A stretch of DNA of 64,000 nucleotides, taken from the NCBI RefSeq assembly GCF_008041935.1, contig NZ_VKAC01000001.1, positions 124,001-188,000 of the forward strand, written 5' to 3'. The notes beneath the pieces are model-generated. The model did not search any database, was not told the origin of the DNA, and worked only from the letters and a program-made list of their open reading frames with translations. The DNA comes from Quadrisphaera setariae (GTDB lineage Bacteria > Actinomycetota > Actinomycetes > Actinomycetales > Quadrisphaeraceae). This document shows positions 26,868 through 34,099 of the stretch, piece by piece (the stretch's first letter is position 1; each line of letters begins with the position of its first letter). Position numbers and translations under genes: made by a program.

Positions 26868-26919
26868 GACCGCGAGCTGCCATCTCCTGCCAGCTCGCGG
26901 TCGACGAGCGGGGACGCTA
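26868..26919 (-). promoter_or_regulatory. Promoter and leader hairpin of the binding-protein operon
   Basis: On the minus strand a -10-like TAGCGT lies at 26919-26914 with a weak -35 (TCTTGC) about 16 bases upstream. The predicted ~90-base leader begins with a hairpin whose 12-base arms (26868-26879 and 26891-26902) are perfect and enclose 11 bases. A smaller CGCGGA hairpin follows. I do not recognise a known riboswitch in it. Confidence 0.45.
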
Positions 26920-26951
26920 GGAGCGCTGTGCGTCAGCAAGAGGACGCCGGC

Positions 26952-26967
26952 GTTACGGCGCCGTTTC
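26952..26967 (-). promoter_or_regulatory. GlnR-like box upstream of the binding-protein operon
   Basis: On the minus strand the sequence is GAAAC-GGCGCC-GTAAC, which matches the b-site and a-site halves of the actinobacterial GlnR consensus (GTnAC-n6-GAAAC repeats). It is centred about 52 bases upstream of the predicted transcription start, a normal position for GlnR activation. Confidence 0.4.
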
Positions 26968-27039
26968 CAGGCCGGCGGTCGTGTCACGGCCGCCGGACGC
27001 GGCTCCCTCCCGGCTCCCTGCCGGGTCCCGGGACGGACC

Positions 27040-28347
27040 TCAGGCGCGGGTGGCTGCCGCGGGGCGGCACAGCAGCACGTGCTGGCGGCCCGCCACCCGG
27101 GTGAGCACCAGGGTCGCCTGGCGCGGGCCCTCGAGGCGCAGGGAGCGGCGCAGCTGCTCCACGTCGACCGCGCTGCCCCGCTTGAGCACCTCCACGGCGC
27201 CGACGCCGCGGTCGCGCAGGCGGGTGCGCAGCGCCTTCAGCCCGAACGGCCAGACCTCCTCCACCGCGAAGGCGCGGGCCAGCGGGGTCGCCACGAGCCG
27301 CTCGGAGGTCACGTAGGCGATGGTCGGGTCCAGCAGCGACCCGCCCACCAGCGCCGCCACCTGCCCGACGAGCCCGGAGCGCACCACGGCGCCGTCCGGG
27401 TCGTACAGGTAGGTGCCGACACCCTCCGGCGAGGCCACCGCGGGCGGGACGGGCAGGTCGTCGTCGTCGACGAGGGTCGCGGTGCCGCCGCGCTCGGCGG
27501 AGCGCAGCACCAGCGCGCTCGCCGCCCGCCCCGGCCGGGCGAGCGGCCCGAACCAGCACGCCGCCTCCACCACGTCGCCGTCGACCGAGACCCACTGCAC
27601 CTCGGCTGGCAGCCCGGAGCCTGCGGCGATGTCGCGGGGGACGCCGGGGGCGAGCTTGACGCCCGTGGCGGGCACGCGCCGGGCGACGTCGAGCACGGCG
27701 CTCCACGGCGGCGACGCGTGGTGGGGGTCGAGCACCCGCCTGCCGGAGGCGGTGCGGCGGGCCGGGTCGAGCCACGCCCCGTCGACGCGGTCGACGCGGC
27801 CGGGACCGCCAGCACCACCCAGCTCCGGCAGCTGGGAGATGACGTCGAGCACGTCCGCCCGCTGCACCTGCGCGTCCGGCCAGTGCCGCAGGTTCACGGT
27901 GGCGACGGCGGCGGTGGCCTCGTCCCTGTCGACGGCGAGCACGCCCAGCCCCAGGGACGCCAGGGCCATCGCGTCACCGCCGATGCCGCAGCCGAGGTCG
28001 GCCACGCGGGAGCACCCGGCGTCGCGGAAGCGCTGCGCGTGGTGGGCGGCCACCTGGAGGCGCGTCGCCTGCTCCAGGCCCTCAGCGGTGAAGAGCATGC
28101 CGTCGGCGAAGGGCCCGAACTTCGCGGCGCCCTTCGCCCTCAGCCGCGACTGCGTCATCGCGGCGGCCACCAGCTGCGCCTCGGCGCCCTCGGCGCGCAG
28201 CCGCTCGCCCAGGGCCATCGCGGTGTCGGGGCCGGCGTAGGGCGGCAGCGCCTCCAGCAGCGCCCACCCCTCGGGGCGCAGGAGCGGGGCCACGCTCGCC
28301 GCCGCTGGGGAGGAGGACGACGACTCGTCAGCGGGTCCCAGCGGCAC
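27040..28347 (-). CDS. Class I SAM-dependent methyltransferase with THUMP-like domain
   Basis: Protein of 435 residues. The N-terminal helical part (GWALLEALPPYAG, MTQSRLRAKGAAKFGPFADGMLFT) is family-specific. The Rossmann methyltransferase core has motif I VADLGCGIGGDAMAL and motif IV WLDPARR. The C-terminal ~90 residues (EVWPFGLKALRTRLRDRGVG, VEVLKRGSAVD, LTRVAGRQHVLLCRP) match the THUMP-like domain that follows such methyltransferases. An RNA substrate is likely but unknown. The GTG start at 28347 has a -10-like GAGGAT 6 bases upstream. It stands alone between the two catabolic operons and is probably unrelated to them. Confidence 0.82.
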   Translation of the reverse strand: MPLGPADESSSSSPAAASVAPLLRPEGWALLEALPPYAGPDTAMALGERLRAEGAEAQLVAAAMTQSRLRAKGAAKFGPFADGMLFTAEGLEQATRLQVAAHHAQRFRDAGCSRVADLGCGIGGDAMALASLGLGVLAVDRDEATAAVATVNLRHWPDAQVQRADVLDVISQLPELGGAGGPGRVDRVDGAWLDPARRTASGRRVLDPHHASPPWSAVLDVARRVPATGVKLAPGVPRDIAAGSGLPAEVQWVSVDGDVVEAACWFGPLARPGRAASALVLRSAERGGTATLVDDDDLPVPPAVASPEGVGTYLYDPDGAVVRSGLVGQVAALVGGSLLDPTIAYVTSERLVATPLARAFAVEEVWPFGLKALRTRLRDRGVGAVEVLKRGSAVDVEQLRRSLRLEGPRQATLVLTRVAGRQHVLLCRPAAATRA

Positions 28348-28412
28348 GTCCCGATCCTCGCAGCCGCGGCGGTGGCGGGACGCCACCGGTCCGGGTGCGC
28401 CCTCCGCCGTCC

Positions 28413-28428
28413 GTAACACGCCCGCAAC
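28413..28428 (+). promoter_or_regulatory. GlnR-like box upstream of the monooxygenase operon
   Basis: GTAAC-ACGCCC-GCAAC differs from the GTnAC-n6-GAAAC consensus at one position. It lies 169 bases before the LLM gene in a 249-base divergent gap. The rest of the gap is GC-rich, with a GGTCGG/CCGACC pairing near 28540-28563, and matches no riboswitch that I know. Confidence 0.35.
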
Positions 28429-28596
28429 CCACGGCCGCCCCGGTGCGGGCACCATCGGCGGCGCGCAGCTCCCCTGCGCCGCCCCGGCCGCACCCGCGGC
28501 CGACGGGCGCTGTTCCGCCACCGGGTGCGAGGGCCGGTGGTCGGACGACGTGCAGCCCCCGACCGGGGCGGGCCGCGCGGACGGGAGCGAGCAGCG

Positions 28597-29934
28597 GTGG
28601 CACGGCCCTTCCACCTCGGGTGGTTCACGCACTTCGGCCCCGACGAGTGGGACGCCCCCTTCGCGTCCGCCGGCGGGAGCCCGTGGGACGGCGCGTTCCA
28701 CACCGACCTCGCCCGGGCCCTGGAGCGGGCCTGCTTCGACCTCGTGCTGCTGGAGGACTCCCTCGCTGTCTCCGCGGAGGCCGGTGGCACCCGAGAGCTG
28801 CTGCTGCGCACCGGCGTGCGGGCCCCGCGGCACGACCCCGCCCCCCTGTCGGCCCTCCTGGCGGCCGCGACGCAGCACCTGGGCGTGGTGACGACCCTGT
28901 CGACGCTGCTCTACCCGCCGTTCCTGCTGGCGCGGCTGGTCTCGACGCTCGACTCCCTCTCCGGCGGGCGCACCGGGTGGAACATCGTCACGAGCACCGA
29001 CGACGCCGAGGCGCGCAACGCCGGCCTGCCCGCCCTCCCCGACCGCGACGAGCGGTACGCCGCAGCCCAGGAGCACGTGGACGTGGTCACGGCGCTCCTG
29101 GACAGCTGGGACCCCGACGCCGTCGTCATGGACCGCGCCACCCACACCTACGCCGACCACACCCGCGTCCGGGCCGTCGACGCGCCCGGCCCGCGCCACC
29201 CGGTGGCGGGACCGCTCACCACGGTCCGGTCCCCGCAGGGGCGTCCCGTCTACTGCCAGGCCGGCGGCTCGCCCACCGGGCGGGCCTTCGCCGCCCGCAA
29301 CGCCGACCTGGTGCTCGCGGTGGCCAACGGGCCGGCGGCCATGAAGGCCGCGCGCGACGACGTGCGCCGCCTCGCCGCTGAGGCCGGTCGCGACCCCGAC
29401 GCGCTGCGAGTGCTCTTCCTCGTGGCGCCGGTGCTCGGCGAGACCGAGGGGGAGGCCCGGGCGGCCCTGGCGCGCTCGGCCGCCCACCCGACAGCGCTCG
29501 CGACGACGCTGGCCAAGTTCAGCGCCTACACCGGTGTGGACCTCACCGCGCTCGACCTCGACGCGCCCCTGCCCCCTCCTGCGCAGCTGCTCGCGGGCTC
29601 GGCCCGCGGCTCGCTGGGCACCCTGGCCAAGTTCGCCCAGGTCGACGACGAGGGCCGGCCCAGCACCAAGCCGCTGCGCGAGCTCGCGGCTGACGCTGGC
29701 ACCAACTCCTCCCTCGACCTCGTGGGCACCCCCGAGCAGGTGGCCGACCAGCTGGAGGCGGCGGCCGAGGAGGTCGGCGGGGACGGCTTCCTCGTGACCA
29801 CGCCGTTCCACCGGCTCTCGCGGCACTACGTCGTCCAGGTCACCGAGGGCCTGGTCCCGGTGCTGCAGCGGCGCGGGCTGGTGCGAAGCCGCTACACCGC
29901 CGCCACCCTGCGCGGCCACCTCACCGAGTTCTGA
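28597..29934 (+). CDS. LLM-class flavin-dependent monooxygenase (NtaA/SnaA/DszA type)
   Basis: Bacterial-luciferase-like FMNH2-dependent monooxygenase, 445 residues, the usual length of the NtaA/SnaA/DszA subgroup. Motifs: ERACFDLVLLEDSLAVS near residue 45, TTLSTLLYPPFLLARLVSTLD, and SGGRTGWNIVTSTDDAEARN, which is the subgroup hallmark. The C terminus contains DLVGTPEQVADQLE and GGDGFLVT. Members oxidise C-N or C-S bonds and N-heterocycles (for example nitrilotriacetate, dibenzothiophene sulfone, riboflavin). It starts the six-gene operon; no flavin reductase gene is in the window. Confidence 0.88.
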   Translation: MARPFHLGWFTHFGPDEWDAPFASAGGSPWDGAFHTDLARALERACFDLVLLEDSLAVSAEAGGTRELLLRTGVRAPRHDPAPLSALLAAATQHLGVVTTLSTLLYPPFLLARLVSTLDSLSGGRTGWNIVTSTDDAEARNAGLPALPDRDERYAAAQEHVDVVTALLDSWDPDAVVMDRATHTYADHTRVRAVDAPGPRHPVAGPLTTVRSPQGRPVYCQAGGSPTGRAFAARNADLVLAVANGPAAMKAARDDVRRLAAEAGRDPDALRVLFLVAPVLGETEGEARAALARSAAHPTALATTLAKFSAYTGVDLTALDLDAPLPPPAQLLAGSARGSLGTLAKFAQVDDEGRPSTKPLRELAADAGTNSSLDLVGTPEQVADQLEAAAEEVGGDGFLVTTPFHRLSRHYVVQVTEGLVPVLQRRGLVRSRYTAATLRGHLTEF

Positions 29935-29971
29935 CCAGCCCGACCAGCCCGACCAGCACCCGAGGAGACCG

Positions 29972-30472
29972 ATGACCCCGACCGCCGTGCAGGCGGTGAT
30001 CGCCGGGCTGGAGCGCGCCGGCGTCACCATCGCCAGCTACCTGCCCGACTCGCTGCTCAAGCCGCTGTACCCGGCGCTGGACGCCCACCCGGGCATCCGC
30101 ACGATCCCCTGCACCAACGAGGGGGAGGGCGTGGCCGTGTGCGGCGGGGTCTTCCTGTCGGGGAAGCGCGCCGTGCTGTGCATGGAGAACTCCGGGCTGC
30201 GCGCGGCCGCCGAGCCGCTGGCGCGCATGGGCCTGGGCTCCGGCATCCCCGTGGTCATGGTCATGAGCTACCGCGGGGAGCTGGGCGAGAACAACTGGTG
30301 GGCGGTCCCGCACGGGATCACGATGGAGCCGATGCTCGCGGCGCTGCGCATCCCCTACCGCGTGGTGCGCGAGGAGGCCGGCATCGAGCAGGCCGTCGTG
30401 GACGCCTACGAGTGGTCGTACTCGGCCTACCAGCACTCGGCGGTCGTGCTCGGCGGGAGCACGGTCCGATGA
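29972..30472 (+). CDS. ThDP-dependent decarboxylase, alpha (PYR-domain) subunit, ComD-like
   Basis: Protein of 166 residues equal to the N-terminal PYR domain of thiamine-diphosphate enzymes. TIASYLPDSLLKPLY and CTNEGEGVAVCGG, whose Glu would activate the thiamine ring, match the sulfopyruvate/phosphonopyruvate decarboxylase alpha subunit. MSYRGELGENNWWAVPHG is the family motif. The stop overlaps the beta-subunit ATG by four bases (ATGA). Neither sulfopyruvate nor phosphonopyruvate is implied by the neighbours, so the substrate is open. Confidence 0.83.
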   Translation: MTPTAVQAVIAGLERAGVTIASYLPDSLLKPLYPALDAHPGIRTIPCTNEGEGVAVCGGVFLSGKRAVLCMENSGLRAAAEPLARMGLGSGIPVVMVMSYRGELGENNWWAVPHGITMEPMLAALRIPYRVVREEAGIEQAVVDAYEWSYSAYQHSAVVLGGSTVR

Positions 30473-31149
30473 CCGGCCCGGTGAGCGGCCCGGTCGTGCG
30501 GGAGCCGGCGTCGGCGATGACGCGCTTCTCCGCCATGGAGGCCCTCGCGGCGCAGCTGTCCGACGAGCTGGTGGTGCTCTCCCTCGGCGGCGCCGTCGAC
30601 GAGTGGTACACCGCCGCCCCGCACCTGCGCGAGGCCAGCCTGTTCCAGCAGCAGCTCGGCTGCGTGACGCCCCAGGCGCTCGGCCTGGCGGCCGGTCTGC
30701 CGCACCGGCGGGTGGTCTCCCTCGACACCGACGGCGGTCTCCTGTTCAACCTGGGCGTGCTGGCCACCCTCGGCAACGAGCGGCCGGGCAACCTGCTGGT
30801 GGTCGTGTGGGACAACGAGCGCTACCAGTCCATCGGCGGGCCGCGGACCCACACCTCCTCCGGCACCGTCGACCTCGCGGCCATCGCCCGCGGCGCGGGC
30901 GTGGTGCACGCGAGCACGGTCCGCGACGTCGGGTCGTTCGCCGCGGCGTGCGCGGCCGGCCTCGCCGACACCGCCGCCCCGCACGTCGTCGTCGCCAAGG
31001 TCGACACCTCCCCGGAGGGCCACGCGGCGGCGGGGCACCCCGTGGTGCGCCGCAAGCACAGCGACGGCCGGGAGGACACCTACCGGTTCGTGCGGCACGT
31101 CGAGGCGACCGAGGGTGTGACGATCATGGGCCCGAGCGAGCACAACTGA
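30469..31149 (+). CDS. ThDP-dependent decarboxylase, beta (PP-domain) subunit, ComE-like
   Basis: Protein of 226 residues equal to the ThDP-diphosphate-binding PP domain. The metal/diphosphate motif reads LDTDGGLLFNLG, followed about 25 residues later by WDNERYQSIGG, as in ComE. QQQLGCVTPQALGLAAGLP precedes it. In the GDG-x(n)-N motif the first Gly is Thr (TDG), a substitution worth noting. It is translated from the ATG overlapping the alpha stop, and its own TGA overlaps the GMC gene ATG by one base. Confidence 0.83.
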   Translation: MTGPVSGPVVREPASAMTRFSAMEALAAQLSDELVVLSLGGAVDEWYTAAPHLREASLFQQQLGCVTPQALGLAAGLPHRRVVSLDTDGGLLFNLGVLATLGNERPGNLLVVVWDNERYQSIGGPRTHTSSGTVDLAAIARGAGVVHASTVRDVGSFAAACAAGLADTAAPHVVVAKVDTSPEGHAAAGHPVVRRKHSDGREDTYRFVRHVEATEGVTIMGPSEHN

Positions 31150-32720
31150 TGCCCGGTGCCCCTGCGGTCCTCGCGCCGGCCTACGACCACGTGGTCGTCG
31201 GAGGCGGGGGAGCGGGCTGCGTGGTGGCCCGCCGCCTGGCCGAGCGCGGCGCGACCGTCCTGCTCCTCGAGGCGGGCCCAGACGACGCCGGCCGCGAGGA
31301 CGTCGCCGACGCCGGCGCGTGGCCGGCGATGCTCGGGGGCGAGCTCGACTGGGGGCTCGCCTACGCGCCGTCGCCGCAGGTGGCGGGACGGCGCATCCCC
31401 CTGCCGCGCGGGCGCGTGCTCGGCGGGTCGAGCAGCACCAACGCGATGCTCTGGTACCGCGGCCACCCCGGCGACTACGACGGCTGGGGCGTGCCGGGGT
31501 GGACCTGGGCGGACCTCGCGCCGTGCCTGGCGCGCGCCGAGGGCGTGCTGCGGGTGGAGCGCCCGCACGACCCGCACCCCGTGGCCACCGCGCTGGTGGA
31601 GGCGGTGGAGGCAGCGGGCCGACAGGGCGCGGGCGGGCTCGCCGAGCTGGCCGAGCTGACGGCCGCCTCGGAGGACGACGGCGCGGGCGGGCGGGCCTCG
31701 CGGCGGTGGAGCACCTCACGCGCCTACCTGCGCGAGCTGCCGCCGCTCGCGCCGGTGCCGGTCAGCGGGTCGCTCACGGTCCTCACGGGCAGCCCGGTGC
31801 TGCGGGTCGACGTGCAGCGCGGCCGGGCCGTCGCTGTCGTCCACCTCGTCGGCGGGCGGGCGGCGCGGACGGCGGTGGCCGGCGACGGCGAGGTGGTGCT
31901 GTGCGGCGGAGCGGTCGAGACCCCGCGCCTGCTCCTGGCGTCCGGGGTCGGCGACCCCGCGGACCTCGAACGGCTCGGCGTGCCCGTGGCCAGCGCCGTG
32001 CCCGGCGTCGGCCGGAACCTCCAGGACCACCCGCTGCTGGAGGGCGTGACGCTGCGGCTGCGCGAGCCCCGCGGGCCCGTGCGCGACAACGGCGGCGGCG
32101 CGGTGTGGAACTGGCGCAGCAGCTCCCCGCGCGGCGACGCCCCCGACCTGCACTGCTTCGTCACCCAGGCGGCGTGCGCCACACCCGCCGTGGCCGCCGC
32201 CCACCACCTCGACCGGTCCGACCCCCACCTCGTGGGGCTGGGGGTCGGGCTGATGGGCTCCCGCAGCCGCGGGCACCTCGTGGTCCGCGACCTGGCCCCG
32301 GGCGGCGCCGTCGACCTGCACCCGGGCCTCCTCGCGGACCCGGCGGACCGCGCGGCCCTGCGGCAGGGCCTGCGCGACGTGCTGGAGCTGGCCGACGGGC
32401 CGGTCTTCGCGGCGCTGGGCGCACAGCGCCTGGCACCGCTGCCCCCTGCCGGCCCCACCACCAGCGACACCGACCTGGAGGAGTTCATGAGCCTGGCCTG
32501 CACCACCTTCTTCCACGCCTGCGGCACCGCTGCGATGGGCCGTGAGGACGACGAGCGCGCCGTGCTCGACCCCGAGCTCCGCGTCCGCGGTGTGGACGGC
32601 CTGCGGGTGGCCGACGCGTCCGCGTTCCCCACCGTGCCGACGTGCAACACCCTCGCACCCGTCGTCGCGCTGGCGGAGCGCCTGGCCGACCTGCTCGCAC
32701 CCTGGGCGGTGCGACCGTGA
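31149..32720 (+). CDS. GMC-family FAD-dependent oxidoreductase
   Basis: Flavoprotein of 523 residues that oxidises an alcohol to an aldehyde (choline dehydrogenase-type fold). The FAD dinucleotide motif is HVVVGGGGAGCVVARRLAE, then LLLEAGP, GRVLGGSSSTNAMLWYRG (GMC signature 1), GAVETPRLLLASGVG (signature 2), and the catalytic FFHACGTAAMG His with PTCNTLAPVV Asn. It lies between the ThDP decarboxylase and the amidohydrolase genes with 1- and 4-base overlaps. Together with the aldehyde dehydrogenase at the operon end it could take an alcohol to a carboxylic acid. Confidence 0.88.
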   Translation: MPGAPAVLAPAYDHVVVGGGGAGCVVARRLAERGATVLLLEAGPDDAGREDVADAGAWPAMLGGELDWGLAYAPSPQVAGRRIPLPRGRVLGGSSSTNAMLWYRGHPGDYDGWGVPGWTWADLAPCLARAEGVLRVERPHDPHPVATALVEAVEAAGRQGAGGLAELAELTAASEDDGAGGRASRRWSTSRAYLRELPPLAPVPVSGSLTVLTGSPVLRVDVQRGRAVAVVHLVGGRAARTAVAGDGEVVLCGGAVETPRLLLASGVGDPADLERLGVPVASAVPGVGRNLQDHPLLEGVTLRLREPRGPVRDNGGGAVWNWRSSSPRGDAPDLHCFVTQAACATPAVAAAHHLDRSDPHLVGLGVGLMGSRSRGHLVVRDLAPGGAVDLHPGLLADPADRAALRQGLRDVLELADGPVFAALGAQRLAPLPPAGPTTSDTDLEEFMSLACTTFFHACGTAAMGREDDERAVLDPELRVRGVDGLRVADASAFPTVPTCNTLAPVVALAERLADLLAPWAVRP

Positions 32721-34099
32721 GCGCGCAGGTGCGCGTGCTCGCCGCGGGCGTCGTCGTCGTGGGGGACGCCGCGCACACCGTGCTCGCCGACGGCGCCGTG
32801 GCGCTGGTCGGCGACCGCATCACCGCCGTCGGCCCGCGCGAGGAGGTGCTGGCCGCCGTCCTCGCGGAGCACCCCGGAGCTGCCGTGGAGGACCTGCCCG
32901 ACCACGTGCTCCTGCCTGGTCTGGTCAACGCCCACCACCACTCGGGCCTGCTGCGCGGCACCGCCGAGGAGCTGCCCGTGTGGGAGTGGCTGAGGGTCCA
33001 CATCGACCCCATGCACCGCGTGCTCACCGCCCACGAGGCCGAGGTGGCCGCCCGCCTCTGCTACGCCGAGGGCCTGCTGGCGGGCACCACCACCGTCGTC
33101 GACATGTGGCGGTTCCTGCACGGCGGCGCGCGCGCCGCGGAGCTGCTCGGCAACCGGCTGGTGGCGGTCCCGTACGCCGCGGAGCACCCGCGGCACGACT
33201 TCTTCGACACCCTCGACGACGTCGAGCGGCTCGCCGCCGACCACCACGGCGGCGCCGGCGGTCGCATCGAGGTGTGGGTGGGGCTGGAGCACCCCTTCTA
33301 CGCCGTCGAGGCCGCGCAGCGGCGCGCCGTGGCCATGGCGGAGGACCTCGGCACGGGCCTCTACACGCACTGCAGCGAGTCCCGCGACGAGGTCGCGGAG
33401 TTCGAGCGCCGCTACGGCGCCCGCCCCGTGCGCGCGCTGGAGCGTCTGGGGATGCTCGACGCCCCGCGCACCGTGCTGGCCCACGCGGTCTGGCTCGACG
33501 ACGACGAGATCGCCCTGCTGGCCGACCGCGGCGTCGGCGTGGTGCACAACCCGGTCAGCAACATGAAGCTGGCCAGCGGCACCGCGCGCGTGCGCGAGCT
33601 GCTCGCGGCCGGCGTCGCCGTCGGGCTCGGCACGGACGGCGAGAAGGAGAACAACAACCTCGACCTCTTCGAGGAGATGAAGACGGCGTCGCTCCTCGCC
33701 AAGCTGCGCGACCTCGACGCCGCCGCCCTGCCCAGCTGGGACGCCTTCGCGCTCGGCACCACCGGCGGCGCCCGAGCGCTGGGGCGCGAGGCGGACCTGG
33801 GCTCCCTGGAGGTCGGCAAGAAGGCGGACGTCGTGGCCGTGCGCTCCCGCACCCCGCGCATGACGCCGCTGGTCACCTCCGGACCGCTGCTCAACGTCCA
33901 CCACAACCTCGTCCACGCCGTGCGCGGCTCCGACGTCGACCACGTCTGGGTGGACGGCGCCCCGGTCGTCCGCGACGGGGCGCTCGTGCACGCCGACCTC
34001 GGCGAGCTGGTCGACGAGGCCCGCACCACCGCGCCGGGCCTCTTCGCGCGCCGCGACGCCTGGGTCGCCGAGCACGGCCTCCCGGAGGTGGCGTGGTGA
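32717..34099 (+). CDS. Amidohydrolase/deaminase, MtaD/SsnA-like
   Basis: Metal-dependent amidohydrolase of 460 residues. Metal ligands: HxH in LVNAHHHSGLLRG, His in YTHCSESRDE, His in LAHAVWLDDDE and Asp in GLGTDGEKENNNLD. VVHNPVSNMKLASG and the NNNLDLFEEMK motif resemble methylthioadenosine/SAH and 5'-deoxyadenosine deaminases and related aminohydrolases (SsnA, TrzN). The likely reaction is hydrolytic deamination of an amino-heterocycle, giving ammonia. GTG 32717 overlaps the GMC stop (GTGA). Confidence 0.85.
   Translation: MSAQVRVLAAGVVVVGDAAHTVLADGAVALVGDRITAVGPREEVLAAVLAEHPGAAVEDLPDHVLLPGLVNAHHHSGLLRGTAEELPVWEWLRVHIDPMHRVLTAHEAEVAARLCYAEGLLAGTTTVVDMWRFLHGGARAAELLGNRLVAVPYAAEHPRHDFFDTLDDVERLAADHHGGAGGRIEVWVGLEHPFYAVEAAQRRAVAMAEDLGTGLYTHCSESRDEVAEFERRYGARPVRALERLGMLDAPRTVLAHAVWLDDDEIALLADRGVGVVHNPVSNMKLASGTARVRELLAAGVAVGLGTDGEKENNNLDLFEEMKTASLLAKLRDLDAAALPSWDAFALGTTGGARALGREADLGSLEVGKKADVVAVRSRTPRMTPLVTSGPLLNVHHNLVHAVRGSDVDHVWVDGAPVVRDGALVHADLGELVDEARTTAPGLFARRDAWVAEHGLPEVAW

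Noticed and set aside
23726-26920. Open frame of 1064 codons on the plus strand across the ABC operon
   Set aside because: Antisense to seven good motifs of the transporter and deaminase genes; composition typical of a GC shadow.
28348-28596. A possible riboswitch upstream of the LLM gene
   Set aside because: Local pairings exist, but I could not match TPP, cobalamin, SAM, SAH, FMN or glycine aptamer cores.
27040-30030. A 996-residue form of the methyltransferase
   Set aside because: The N-terminal two thirds are antisense to the LLM monooxygenase gene; the GTG at 28347 with its own -10 is the likely start.
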